Assembly (NCBI GenBank): GCA_902599555.1
Contig: CACKFQ010000002.1
Coordinates: 62,001-126,000, forward strand
From: an uncultured Candidatus Actinomarina sp.
Lineage (GTDB): Bacteria; Actinomycetota; Acidimicrobiia; Actinomarinales; Actinomarinaceae
Direction of reading: 5' to 3'
Length of the DNA: 64,000 nucleotides
The position numbers were made by a program, and so were the translations under genes. Positions 37,620-47,447 of this stretch are shown one piece after another; positions within the stretch are counted from its first letter, which is position 1, and each line of letters begins with the position of its first letter. The notes beneath the pieces are model-generated. The model saw nothing but the letters and a program-made list of their open reading frames with translations, did not search any database and was not told the origin of the DNA.

Positions 37620-39547
37620 TATTCGATTCCTTCATACATTGATTCAATCTCATCATTATACATCTCAGCAATAACATTTCTCTTCAATTTCAAAGTCGGT
37701 GTTAATTCACCACTTGAGTCGGTCCATTCTTTTTCTAAAATAACAAATTTCTTAATACCCTGAACATTTGCAACTTGAGAATTTGCTTCATCTACTTGTT
37801 CTTGAACAGCTTGTATCACTTTTTCGTTTTTAGCCATATCTTTAAGTGAGTACTCAATACCATTCTCTGATGCCCATGTCTCTGCACCTCCGTCACCATC
37901 TAATACAATAAGAGCTGACAAGAACTTTTTGCCATCTCCTACTACACAAACTTGTCCAATTAAAGGATGTGGTTTCACAAGGTCTTCGATCTCAACAGGA
38001 GCAATATTTTTTCCTGCTGAAGTTATTAGAATTTCTTTTTTACGACCTATAATTTTTACAAAACCATCCTCATCAATTTCTGCAAGATCGCCGGTATGAA
38101 GCCAACCATCTGCATCGAAAGTTTCCTTAGTTTGTTCTTCAGATTTGTAGTAACCCTGTGCTACGTGGTTTCCTTTAATACATAACTCTCCATCATCTAA
38201 TACTTTTACTTCAGTTCCAGGTATTGGAATGCCAACCTTTCCAATTGGATTTAGAACACTTGGAACTTCAAGTCCATCAACTTTTAATTTTTTTGAAAAA
38301 GACTCAGCGGCATTACCAGGAACACCAATCGTTGCAGGCCCAGTATCTTCTGTCATTCCATAAATCTCTGTTATATCTATACCTATTGCATGGAACCACC
38401 TATGAACATCTTTATTCATAGGTGCTGCAGCAGTAACAAAATATTCAGTATCCATTATTCCAAGCCCTTCTTTAAATTTAGAAAAGACCAGTTTTGCAAA
38501 TACTTTATCTTTCAAATTAATGCCCAGAGGAACTTTTTCACCTCTCTGTTCATAATCTACTTTTTCTAAACCATTTTTAATTGCCTTATCAATTAAATCT
38601 TTTTTAGGATTCTCTTCAATTCTTGCCTGCAATCCACCTTTAAATCTTTCCCAAACTCTTGGTACTGCAAGAAATACTGATGGTTTGATGGTTGGAAGCG
38701 CATCCCTCATATCTTCTAATACTGGAACTGGAAATATCTGACCTATTCTGTAAATAGCTTGATAGTGGTCACCTGCTCTTGCAGCAATATGTGCCATTGG
38801 CAAGTAAGATACAATCCTTGGAAATTTGTTTGCAGGAATCATTTGACCAAATAAACTTTCAATAGTCCATAGGACGTTTTTGTGAGAAATCATTACGCCT
38901 TTAGGTTTTCCAGTTGTTCCAGATGTAAATATTAAACAAGCTAGAGAGTCTGGAGTAACAGTAGCAATAGCAGAATCTAATTTTGAGGTGTCTTCTTGAT
39001 TTAGCTCCTTTCCTTTCTCAACTAACTCGTGGTAGCTGTGGACATAATCAAGTTCTTTATTATCTTCATAACCATCTATAAGCACAATTGCTTCTAATTT
39101 TGGACACTGTTCTTTTGCTGCATTTACTTCTGCAAACAATTCAAGATCACCTACTACTGCAACTTTGGCTTCCATGAGGTTTGCTACATATTCAATCTGG
39201 GATGATTTTAATTGTTTATATAACGTAGATGGAGTAGCTCCACAATACACAATTCCTAGATCAGAAATGTTATGTTCTTTTGTATTGTTAGACATAATAA
39301 ATGCTGTGTCCCCTGGACCTAATCCGAGAGACATTAATCCTGCTGCTAAATTTTTTGATACATCTCTATATTCTGACCACGATATTGAATCCCAAGCGGA
39401 GTATTCACTATTAGCTGGAGTATTTAATGCTGGATAGTCAGGATACTCTTCTGCATTTCTATCAATAAAATCTAAAAGTGTTTTTCCATCAACCGATGCT
39501 GTAATTAAATTTTCCTGTGATTTCAAATAATCGTGTAACTTAGACAA
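37619..39547 (-). CDS. AMP-dependent long-chain acyl-CoA synthetase
   Basis: LIFTSGTTGKPKGVMISHKN, EIYGMTEDTGPATIG, GWLHTGDLAEIDEDGFVKIIGRKKEILITSAGKNIAP. Confidence 0.95.
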   Translation of the reverse strand: MSKLHDYLKSQENLITASVDGKTLLDFIDRNAEEYPDYPALNTPANSEYSAWDSISWSEYRDVSKNLAAGLMSLGLGPGDTAFIMSNNTKEHNISDLGIVYCGATPSTLYKQLKSSQIEYVANLMEAKVAVVGDLELFAEVNAAKEQCPKLEAIVLIDGYEDNKELDYVHSYHELVEKGKELNQEDTSKLDSAIATVTPDSLACLIFTSGTTGKPKGVMISHKNVLWTIESLFGQMIPANKFPRIVSYLPMAHIAARAGDHYQAIYRIGQIFPVPVLEDMRDALPTIKPSVFLAVPRVWERFKGGLQARIEENPKKDLIDKAIKNGLEKVDYEQRGEKVPLGINLKDKVFAKLVFSKFKEGLGIMDTEYFVTAAAPMNKDVHRWFHAIGIDITEIYGMTEDTGPATIGVPGNAAESFSKKLKVDGLEVPSVLNPIGKVGIPIPGTEVKVLDDGELCIKGNHVAQGYYKSEEQTKETFDADGWLHTGDLAEIDEDGFVKIIGRKKEILITSAGKNIAPVEIEDLVKPHPLIGQVCVVGDGKKFLSALIVLDGDGGAETWASENGIEYSLKDMAKNEKVIQAVQEQVDEANSQVANVQGIKKFVILEKEWTDSSGELTPTLKLKRNVIAEMYNDEIESMYEGIE

Positions 39548-39617
39548 AATATCCTCCCATGAATCTGATACTCAATTTTAATTAAAAAAAGCTAAATGAG
39601 CTATTAAATAATAGGAT

Positions 39618-40484
39618 TTATCCTTTTACAGACCCTGCAGTTAATCCACCTGTAATTTGCTTCTGAAAAAAGATAAATAGAACTGCAATAGGTGTTGCCG
39701 CTATAACTGATGAAGCGGCGATTACTCCCCAGTCAGCATTGAAATCGTCAACAAAAACAGTATTAATTCCAACTGCAACTGTCCATAAATTTTTATCTTT
39801 TAAGAATATAGCGGCAAGAATAAAGTCGGAATAAATCCCTATAAATGTTATGACAAAAATTACAACTAATATTGGTCTAGAAAGCGGTGCTATTATTCTC
39901 ATAAATATTTGGAAATCAGTTGCACCATCTACTTTTGCAGCTTCATCAAGAGAAGGTGATATTGTATCCATAAAGCCCTTAATTAACCAGGAATTGAAAC
40001 CAATTGATCCTCCAAGGTAAACTAATATTAAACCTATGTGTGTACCAAGCCCCATAAATGGTGCTACGTCACTTATTTGAAAAAACAATAAATATATTGC
40101 AACAAAAGCTAAAAATGATGGAAACATTTGAACAATAACTAGCGTTAACAAACTTGCCCTACGGCCTTTGAATTGAAGCCTAGAAAAAGCGTATGCAGCT
40201 AAAGTTCCAAGAAAGACGTTAAAAAATCCAGCAATAATCGCTACTTTATATGTGTTGTAAAGCCATTTAAAATAAGGAACCAATGGATCACTAGAGAGTA
40301 ACTTGTAATGTTTGAAGGTGAACCCATCTGGAATTAATTTCGAATTTGTTAAATTAGCGAAATCTGCAACAGAATTTGTAGCAACAAACAATATTGGATA
40401 TATAGCAAAAGTTGCAAACACTAGCGCTATCAAATGTCTCCATCCGTATTCTTTTGCCCAATTTAAAAATTTAAATGTTACCAT
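39618..40484 (-). CDS. malG: Maltose/sugar ABC transporter permease, MalG-like
   Basis: Multi-TM; EAA loop SLDEAAKVDGATDFQIFMRIIAPLSRPI. Confidence 0.9.
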   Translation of the reverse strand: MVTFKFLNWAKEYGWRHLIALVFATFAIYPILFVATNSVADFANLTNSKLIPDGFTFKHYKLLSSDPLVPYFKWLYNTYKVAIIAGFFNVFLGTLAAYAFSRLQFKGRRASLLTLVIVQMFPSFLAFVAIYLLFFQISDVAPFMGLGTHIGLILVYLGGSIGFNSWLIKGFMDTISPSLDEAAKVDGATDFQIFMRIIAPLSRPILVVIFVITFIGIYSDFILAAIFLKDKNLWTVAVGINTVFVDDFNADWGVIAASSVIAATPIAVLFIFFQKQITGGLTAGSVKG

Positions 40485-42072
40485 ATACTCTTTCCAGTCG
40501 CTTTGTATATCTGAATGAAATAGCTGAAATAATTAAAACAAGTGCAAAAATAATAATTGTGACACTTGAAGCAAGTCCAAATAAATTTCCTCTGCCTCCA
40601 GAAATTGCTAACTTATAAGTAAAAGATATCAGGATATCTGTCCATCCTACTGATACATCACTTCCGACGATTGGTGGACCACCTCCCGAAAGAAGAAATA
40701 TCAAGGTGAAGTTATTAAAGTTAAATGCAAATGAGCCAATAAGTAGTGGCGATATTGAAACCATCAGTAAAGGAAAGGTTATCCTCCAAAATGATTGTAG
40801 ACCACTTGCTCCATCAACTTTTGCTGCTTCAATTAACTCTCTAGGAATAGACTGCAATGCACCAGTGGTGATCAAAAACATGTAAGGAAAACCAAGCCAT
40901 GTGTTAACTAAAAGAACTGCAGTTCTTGCACTTTCTTTAGTTGTAAGCCATTTGATTGGCTCTGCATCAACTAATTCGTATATTGGACCAAGCCATGAAT
41001 TGATTAGGCCATAATCTGGATTTAAAAGTCCTTTCCAAACAAGAGCTGAGACAAATGCTGGAATAGCATATGGAAGAATAAAAATTGCTCTATAAATTCT
41101 TTGAAATCTTAATCCATTTTTATTTAAAATCATACTTAAAAATAACCCAACAGCAAAAGACAAGAGAACAGACAATAAAGCAAATTGAAATGTCCATTTA
41201 GCAACAACATTTAAAGGGCCTCTTATTCTTTGGCTAGAAAATAGTTTTCTGTAATTTTCCCCTCCAACAAATACTCTCCAACCTGGTTCTATCTCTTTAC
41301 CTTCACATTCAAAATTATCTTTTACAACCGGGCACACGGTGTTGGTAGCATTATTTATCAATGTATCATTTACATCATCATATTTATAAAGTTGAGAAGT
41401 AGATGATAACCGTCCTGTAGAAGCTCCAAATACAGAAATCTTGTACAACTGCGCTCTAGTGTTTTTATCTATTACTAGGGAGAGTTCTTGCAAACTGCTT
41501 GAATTGGCTATTTGTTCTTTTCCAGTCAGTAAAGTGAACCCATCTGGCGTAACAAATTCTCCATTATTAAAAAGTGATGGCTCGTGTGTTGCCAAAGAAC
41601 TAGAAAATATTTCATCATCTGATACCGCTTTTCCAAAAAGAATATTCTGATCGTTTAAATAAGCAACATAATAAAAGCTTAGATCAATATCTTGAAGAAT
41701 ATAAATATCAAATTCTATACCTTTTTGATTTTCTGGAGTATAAACCCTGTCCTCAAGGACACTAATAGCTTGGGTTTTAGTTAATATGTGTCCCGTAGAC
41801 CAATTAGTAAAAGATACAAAAGTATTGTAAACAGCTGGAAATACTACAAAAGATAACATAAAGATCATGCCAGGCAGTATCCATTTCATAGGTTGGAATT
41901 TTTCAGTGAAATATACAAAATTTACTAATAAACCGATAACTATGATCAGAGACAAGAAAAACCAAGATTCATATGCCAAAGTTAATGGAAAAGCATAAAC
42001 AATTAAGGCATTAAATACAGCTAGAAAAATGTACCTCAAAATTTTAGATAGAGTCATACTTAAATATATCAT
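40471..42072 (-). CDS. malF: Maltose ABC transporter permease, MalF-like with large periplasmic loop
   Basis: EAA loop ELIEAAKVDGASGLQSFWRITFPLLM; about 180-residue extracytoplasmic insertion before GWRVFVGGENYRKLF. Confidence 0.9.
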   Translation of the reverse strand: MIYLSMTLSKILRYIFLAVFNALIVYAFPLTLAYESWFFLSLIIVIGLLVNFVYFTEKFQPMKWILPGMIFMLSFVVFPAVYNTFVSFTNWSTGHILTKTQAISVLEDRVYTPENQKGIEFDIYILQDIDLSFYYVAYLNDQNILFGKAVSDDEIFSSSLATHEPSLFNNGEFVTPDGFTLLTGKEQIANSSSLQELSLVIDKNTRAQLYKISVFGASTGRLSSTSQLYKYDDVNDTLINNATNTVCPVVKDNFECEGKEIEPGWRVFVGGENYRKLFSSQRIRGPLNVVAKWTFQFALLSVLLSFAVGLFLSMILNKNGLRFQRIYRAIFILPYAIPAFVSALVWKGLLNPDYGLINSWLGPIYELVDAEPIKWLTTKESARTAVLLVNTWLGFPYMFLITTGALQSIPRELIEAAKVDGASGLQSFWRITFPLLMVSISPLLIGSFAFNFNNFTLIFLLSGGGPPIVGSDVSVGWTDILISFTYKLAISGGRGNLFGLASSVTIIIFALVLIISAISFRYTKRLERVYGNI

Positions 42073-42073
42073 T

Positions 42074-42105
42074 AAAAAAATTGGGGCTCAATAGAGCCCC
42101 AATTT
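42074..42105 (-). terminator. Intrinsic terminator (or attenuator) between malE and malF
   Basis: Perfect stem TTGGGGCTC-AATA-GAGCCCCAA (extendable by A/T pairs) with a 7-nt U tract on the minus strand. Confidence 0.85.
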
Positions 42106-42124
42106 AATATTGATTAATTAAAAA

Positions 42125-43417
42125 TTAACCACCTGCAATAGCGTTTCTAATTTGCTCTGCTGCTAATTTAACTGCATCAGATGCATTGCTTATTGTAACG
42201 CCAGTCTCTTCATTAGTTCCATATGCTTGAGTTCTAATGACATTTAAAGCGTCAGCCATTGGTCCCCATACACTACCCATTTCTGGAATATTAGGCATAG
42301 GAATACCATTTGAAGCACTTGCTGCAAATTGAGCTGCAATTGGATCTGCTGCTTCAACTATAGCAAACAGTGATTTTGTTGCTGGTAGTCTTGGATCTGA
42401 TTCATACATTGCTTGTTGAACTTCTACAGTTGCAAAAAAGTCAAGGATAAAGCTTTGTGCTAATACTTGCTTTTCACTAAATGATGAAACCATTGCACCT
42501 CTTACTCCAACAAATGGAGTCGCTGGATTTCCATCAAATTGTGGAATTAATCCAACACCATAATTTACTGCACTAGCATCATTACGTGCCCATGGTCCAG
42601 TCATCCAGAATAATGCACGACCCTCTTGGAAATTAGACATAGCTCCACCGTAATCAGTATTTGTAACTGTTCCGTTTTTCACAAGTCCATCTAGGAACTC
42701 TGCAGAAGCAATAGCCCCGGCGTTGTCTAAACCAACATCTGAAGCATCGAATCCACCTTCAGAAGCAAACACATAACCTCCAGCTGAAGCTACAAATGGG
42801 TGGTTATGATAAGCATCATTTGATGGTGTTCCAACACAAAATTCTGTACCTGCAGCATCACAAGCAGCTTTTGCTTCTTCCCATGTTGTTGGGACTGAAT
42901 CAACTAAGTCTGCGTTGTAATACATTGCGATAGCTTCTGTTGCATAGGGAAATCCGTAAACTTCTCCAGCATAGCTAAATGCTGTAACTCCTACTTCAAA
43001 TATATCTGATGCTACAGAACCTAAATCTAATGGTGAAACTACACCGTTCGCTGCTAATTCTCCAACCCAGTCGTGTGCTCCTAAGAATACATCTGGACCT
43101 TCACCCGCTGGGCCAGCAGTCTGAACATCCGTTCTTATTGCACCAAAGTCATAAGCTACTACTTCAACATCAACACCAGCGGCAGCTTCATAAGCCCCAA
43201 CTAATGGATTTAAAGCCTCAGCGACTTTTTCTTCAGCCCAAACCACGATTACTTCCGGTGGTGGTGCTGTGGTTGCAGGAGCAGCTAATGTTTCTTTAGG
43301 TGCTTCTGTAGTATCTGGTGCTTCTGCTGCATCATCTGCAGTATCTCCACCACATGCCACGGCAACTAAAGAAAACATCAATAAAAATACGATAAATCGT
43401 AATTTATTAGTTTTCAT
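42125..43417 (-). CDS. malE: Maltose/sugar-binding lipoprotein, MalE-like (start taken at ATG 43417)
   Basis: Lipobox MKTNKLRFIVFLLMFSLVAVACGG; VVWAEEKVAEALNPLVGAYEAAAG, GPWARNDASAVNYGVGLIPQ; GGGAG RBS before ATG 43417. Confidence 0.92.
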   Translation of the reverse strand: MKTNKLRFIVFLLMFSLVAVACGGDTADDAAEAPDTTEAPKETLAAPATTAPPPEVIVVWAEEKVAEALNPLVGAYEAAAGVDVEVVAYDFGAIRTDVQTAGPAGEGPDVFLGAHDWVGELAANGVVSPLDLGSVASDIFEVGVTAFSYAGEVYGFPYATEAIAMYYNADLVDSVPTTWEEAKAACDAAGTEFCVGTPSNDAYHNHPFVASAGGYVFASEGGFDASDVGLDNAGAIASAEFLDGLVKNGTVTNTDYGGAMSNFQEGRALFWMTGPWARNDASAVNYGVGLIPQFDGNPATPFVGVRGAMVSSFSEKQVLAQSFILDFFATVEVQQAMYESDPRLPATKSLFAIVEAADPIAAQFAASASNGIPMPNIPEMGSVWGPMADALNVIRTQAYGTNEETGVTISNASDAVKLAAEQIRNAIAGG

Positions 43418-43431
43418 ATACTCCCTTTCGT

Positions 43432-43443
43432 ATATACGTATAT
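43432..43443. promoter_or_regulatory. 12-bp perfect palindrome ATATACGTATAT in the malE leader, candidate operator
   Basis: Exact palindrome directly upstream of the malE RBS/start. Confidence 0.35.
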
Positions 43444-43546
43444 CCACTCTTATATACTCCTTTTAAGAATGTCAATGACAACTTTATTGTCTAATTAAAA
43501 ATTTTTCTAGCTAAATAAAAAAAATATTGCACAAATGCACAAAATT

Positions 43547-45478
43547 TTATTTTTCTTGAAGAATTATGCCTATATCTCCTGCATTTTTAGTTATTTTGAC
43601 AGAACCGTCTTCAAGATTTGCTTCACAATCTCCATAGACTACATCGATACTATGTGCATTAGACGGGATAACTATGTCATTAGTAGATCTATCTCTATTT
43701 ACAATACAAAGAAGTGACTCATCTTGTAAAATTCTTCTGAAGATTACAACATCTTCCATGTAATCTAATAATTCAAATCTTCCATATTTGAAAATTGGAT
43801 TAACATTTTTGATTTGCATCATAGTTTTTGTAAATTCAAGGATTGTTTTATTCCACGATTCTTCATTGTGCCAAGGAAATGGTTCTCTGTTAAATGGATC
43901 ATCAGCACCACCTAGACCAACTTCGTCTCCATAGTAAACACCAGCTATGCCTGGAAATGTAGCTTGTAGAAATATTGCTCCGAGTATGCCATCCTCATTG
44001 TTACCACATCGGTTCAAAAATCTTTTTACATCATGGGAACTCAATAAATTCTGGCATGAAGAAAGAGCCTCAAAAGAATACATGGAATATAAATTTGCAA
44101 GAGAGTCGGCAAATTCTTTATTGTTGATTCTCTTGGTTGCAAAGTAATCGGTCATAGTTTCTCTAAAAGAGTAATTCATTGTTCCGTCAAATCTATCTCC
44201 TTGAAGCCACTGAGAAGTATCTCCAAATATTTCAGAAATAAGCAGAACATCTCTCTTGGTAGAGTAAGCGATATCTCTGAAATCTTTCCAGAATGAAAAA
44301 TCTAGTTCCTTTGCAACATCCATTCTCCACCCATCAATGTCAAAATTCTCAATCCAATGCTTTGTAACATCAAGAGCCCATTGTCTTGCACCATCAGAAT
44401 CAAAATTCACTTTGGGCATATCAGGTACTCCCCACCAAGCTTTAAATGACGGTTCAACTATAGGTCCATCATCTTCCCTTATTTCAACTGGCACCATAGT
44501 TTCTTCGAAAGTTTTATCTAAATATTGTTTATACTCTTCTTGATTTCCATCCCAACCTACTTTGTAAGTATTGGCATATAAGTGTGGTCTGTGGATAAAC
44601 CTTACTGGATAATCGAATACTGTAAACCAGTCTTTATACCCTGACTTCTCTCCATTCTTAACTAAGTCTTGAAATGCAAAATGTCTTGGGTGAACATGAT
44701 TTAATGAACAGTCTAAGATTATTTTCATACCTCTCTTATGACATTCTTTAATTAATTCTCGTAGAGCTTCGTCACCACCTAATGTAGGGTCTACTTTGAA
44801 ATGATCCCATGCATCGTACTTGTGTGTGCTAGATGACAAAAAGATTGGATTTAAGTAAATTATATTTACTCCAAGAGACTGGATATGATCAAGCTTTTGG
44901 ATTACTCCATATAAGTCTCCGCCTTGAAAATCTAATCTTGTAGGAATTGAACCCCATTCAACAGTATTTTTTGGATTTAGAGAACTCTCTCCATTAGCAA
45001 ATCTATCAGGAAATACTTGATACATTACTCCCCCATATACCCAGTCAGGAATTGTATGTCTTTGGTATGAGCCAGAATCGTAAACCCATTTTTCTGAAGG
45101 AGATATGAAATTTGCTATACCACTAGTTCCTAGATAAAGATTAAGCTGTTCATCGGTGCTTGCTGCAAAGCTAAACTTTGCAGTGGGTGATCTGAACTGT
45201 ATCTGAGTACCCCAAAAAACAAACCTGTCTGTTTCTGCGTATTTCCTGAGTTCAATTGGCCTAAAGTCTTCATCTTCTAATAAAATCCATAGTTTTGAGA
45301 TATTTTTTTGAGAGTGAACTCTAACTCTTCCAGTACCGTCTCTCGAAATAGAAAAGTGTTTTTTATCGTTAAAATCGAATCTGAAATCGTAATGCCCTAA
45401 ATGAACATCACCATCAAAAAAATCTATCTTCTGCTTTTCACCAGCATCTACAAATTCGGGACTATGCTCTTCTACCAT
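43547..45478 (-). CDS. GH13 alpha-glycosidase (cyclomaltodextrinase/neopullulanase-like)
   Basis: GVMYQVFPDRFANG, VNIIYLNPIF, KIILDCSLNH, GWRMDVAKEL, LLISEIFGD, LLSSHDVKRF. Confidence 0.93.
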   Translation of the reverse strand: MVEEHSPEFVDAGEKQKIDFFDGDVHLGHYDFRFDFNDKKHFSISRDGTGRVRVHSQKNISKLWILLEDEDFRPIELRKYAETDRFVFWGTQIQFRSPTAKFSFAASTDEQLNLYLGTSGIANFISPSEKWVYDSGSYQRHTIPDWVYGGVMYQVFPDRFANGESSLNPKNTVEWGSIPTRLDFQGGDLYGVIQKLDHIQSLGVNIIYLNPIFLSSSTHKYDAWDHFKVDPTLGGDEALRELIKECHKRGMKIILDCSLNHVHPRHFAFQDLVKNGEKSGYKDWFTVFDYPVRFIHRPHLYANTYKVGWDGNQEEYKQYLDKTFEETMVPVEIREDDGPIVEPSFKAWWGVPDMPKVNFDSDGARQWALDVTKHWIENFDIDGWRMDVAKELDFSFWKDFRDIAYSTKRDVLLISEIFGDTSQWLQGDRFDGTMNYSFRETMTDYFATKRINNKEFADSLANLYSMYSFEALSSCQNLLSSHDVKRFLNRCGNNEDGILGAIFLQATFPGIAGVYYGDEVGLGGADDPFNREPFPWHNEESWNKTILEFTKTMMQIKNVNPIFKYGRFELLDYMEDVVIFRRILQDESLLCIVNRDRSTNDIVIPSNAHSIDVVYGDCEANLEDGSVKITKNAGDIGIILQEK

Positions 45479-45530
45479 AAAAATTAATTTACTATCAAAT
45501 AGACATTATATACTCTATATTTGAGGTGAT

Positions 45531-47006
45531 ATGGATATAAATAAAAGTAGTGGATTAATTTTACATCCAACATCTTTACCTAGTTCATACGGTATTGGAG
45601 ATTTGGGTAAAGAATGCTATGAATTTATTGATCTTCTCAACCAGTCAGACACTAAAATATGGCAAGTTCTTCCTTTGGGAATCACAGATAACATTGAATT
45701 TTCACCTTACTCTAGTAAGTCATCTGTTTTGGGTAACCCATATATTGTTTCTTTAGATAACTTAGGAAACAATATATATAACGAAAGTGAATTAAACGAA
45801 ATAAAACTATCAATAACTAACGAAGTGAATTACAAAGCTGTATACGCAAACAAAGATAAAATTTTTAATCTTATCTCTGAGAGAGTAAATTATAACGACA
45901 ATGAATATCAGCAATTTCTGGAGAACGATTTAATAAAAAAACACATAACCTTTATAACCTTGAGTGAGGTTTATAAAAGTTCGTGGAGTGAGTGGTCCAG
46001 TGATTATCAGAATTTTTCAGAAGAGCTATTTGATATGGTTTTTGATGAATATAAAGATATTTTTATAAAAAACTTATTTTTACAATTTGAGTTTAATAAA
46101 CAGTGGCAAAAACTTAAATCCTACGCAAATAATAACAATGTAAGAATTCTTGGAGATATACCAATATATGTGAATCATAACTCTGCAGATGTATGGTTAG
46201 ACAAACATTTATTTGATTTGGATGATTCTAATAATATGAGCTTTGTATCAGGTGCCGTTCCAGATGATTTTACAGTAGAGGGTCAAGTCTGGAATACAGC
46301 TTTGTATCAATGGGATAATCACAAAGATGAGGGGTACAAATACTGGATTGATAAATTAAATTACAATTTACAAAATTATGATTATTTAAGAATTGATCAC
46401 TTTGTTGGGTTTTTTCAGTTTTGGGCCATACCTTATGGTGAATCAGCTCTTAATGGTCACTGGAGGAAAGGGCCTTGGGAAACATTTTTTAATACTGTTT
46501 CTAAAGATGTTGATTTTAATAAATTGCTGGCTGAGGATCTGGGTGTAGTTCTTGAAGAAACTGCAGATATATTAAAAAAATATACAATCCCAGGTATGAA
46601 AGTTTTACAACAACGAGTACCTAACAATCAAGTACACGATGAAATTCATCCAAAACATTGGGATTTCAATATTGCAGCCTACACTGGCACACACGATAGT
46701 CCTACAGTCAAACAATGGTTAAATGAGGTTGAAGATGTTCAGCTTCAGTTTTTTTATGATTATAAAAAAGATGTTAAATCGCAATATGACTCTGATGTTT
46801 GGAGCTTTATATCGCTTGTTTGGGAGTCTCCATGTCAATTAGCAATTACAACTGTTCAAGATTTACTCGAACTTGATAAAGAAGCAAGGTTTAATTCACC
46901 AGGAACTCAAGTAGGTAATTGGAAATGGAGACTAGAGGATTTAGATATGCTTGAGAATATAAAAGAAGATTTAAAAATGCTAAACAAATCTACAAATAGG
47001 GCTTAA
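45531..47006 (+). CDS. malQ: 4-alpha-glucanotransferase
   Basis: GLILHPTSLPSSYGIGDLG, WQVLPLGITD, GDIPIYVNHNSADVW, RIDHFVGFFQFWAIP, LAEDLGVV, YTGTHDSPTV. Confidence 0.95.
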   Translation: MDINKSSGLILHPTSLPSSYGIGDLGKECYEFIDLLNQSDTKIWQVLPLGITDNIEFSPYSSKSSVLGNPYIVSLDNLGNNIYNESELNEIKLSITNEVNYKAVYANKDKIFNLISERVNYNDNEYQQFLENDLIKKHITFITLSEVYKSSWSEWSSDYQNFSEELFDMVFDEYKDIFIKNLFLQFEFNKQWQKLKSYANNNNVRILGDIPIYVNHNSADVWLDKHLFDLDDSNNMSFVSGAVPDDFTVEGQVWNTALYQWDNHKDEGYKYWIDKLNYNLQNYDYLRIDHFVGFFQFWAIPYGESALNGHWRKGPWETFFNTVSKDVDFNKLLAEDLGVVLEETADILKKYTIPGMKVLQQRVPNNQVHDEIHPKHWDFNIAAYTGTHDSPTVKQWLNEVEDVQLQFFYDYKKDVKSQYDSDVWSFISLVWESPCQLAITTVQDLLELDKEARFNSPGTQVGNWKWRLEDLDMLENIKEDLKMLNKSTNRA

Positions 47007-47290
47007 TTACTATCCTTAACATAATCAACAACTAGCTGTGCTTGTTCTTCTGTAATCCTTACTGCAGGCATAGATCCTTTTCCATTCAAAATAGTTTGTA
47101 GCCAATATGAATCAGGCATAGCTAAAACATCAGCCGTTTTTAAACTTGGGCCAGCTCTACCTGAAAAATCAGCTTGATGACACGCTGCACACCTTGCAGT
47201 ATATATTTCCTCACCAGTAGTGAGTTCAGTGGTTTCTTGAGCTCCGCATGCAATAAATAAAAAAAGAAAAAGGAAGGAAACTTTTTTCAT
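47003..47290 (-). CDS. Cytochrome c lipoprotein
   Basis: Lipobox FLFLFIACG; heme site CAACH; GSMPAV axial Met. Confidence 0.9.
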   Translation of the reverse strand: MKKVSFLFLFLFIACGAQETTELTTGEEIYTARCAACHQADFSGRAGPSLKTADVLAMPDSYWLQTILNGKGSMPAVRITEEQAQLVVDYVKDSN

Positions 47291-47292
47291 TT

Positions 47293-47430
47293 TTATTCTT
47301 CTTCAAGTGCAGATTTGAATTCTTTTGTAGATTTTCCTAATGATTTAGCTAAGCCTGGAAGCCTTTTTGCTCCAAACAGTAGAAGCAATATCGTTAAAAT
47401 TATTAAAAGTTCTGGTAATCCTAATCTCAT
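47293..47430 (-). CDS. tatA: Sec-independent translocase TatA/E (45 aa)
   Basis: Reads MRLGLPELLIILTILLLLFGAKRLPGLAKSLGKSTKEFKSALEEE*; FGAKRLPGLAKSLGKS..EFK signature; missed by the ORF track length cutoff. Confidence 0.93.
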   Translation of the reverse strand: MRLGLPELLIILTILLLLFGAKRLPGLAKSLGKSTKEFKSALEEE

Positions 47431-47447
47431 ATGTTTATTTTAATAGT

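Noticed and set aside
39582-39606. Weak AGCT...AGCT hairpin with T tract after malG
   Set aside because: Only a 4-bp stem in AT-rich sequence; insufficient for a terminator call
43009-43299. 96-aa Leu/Gln/His-rich + strand ORF inside malE
   Set aside because: Low-complexity composition from antisense codons of a binding protein; not a plausible protein
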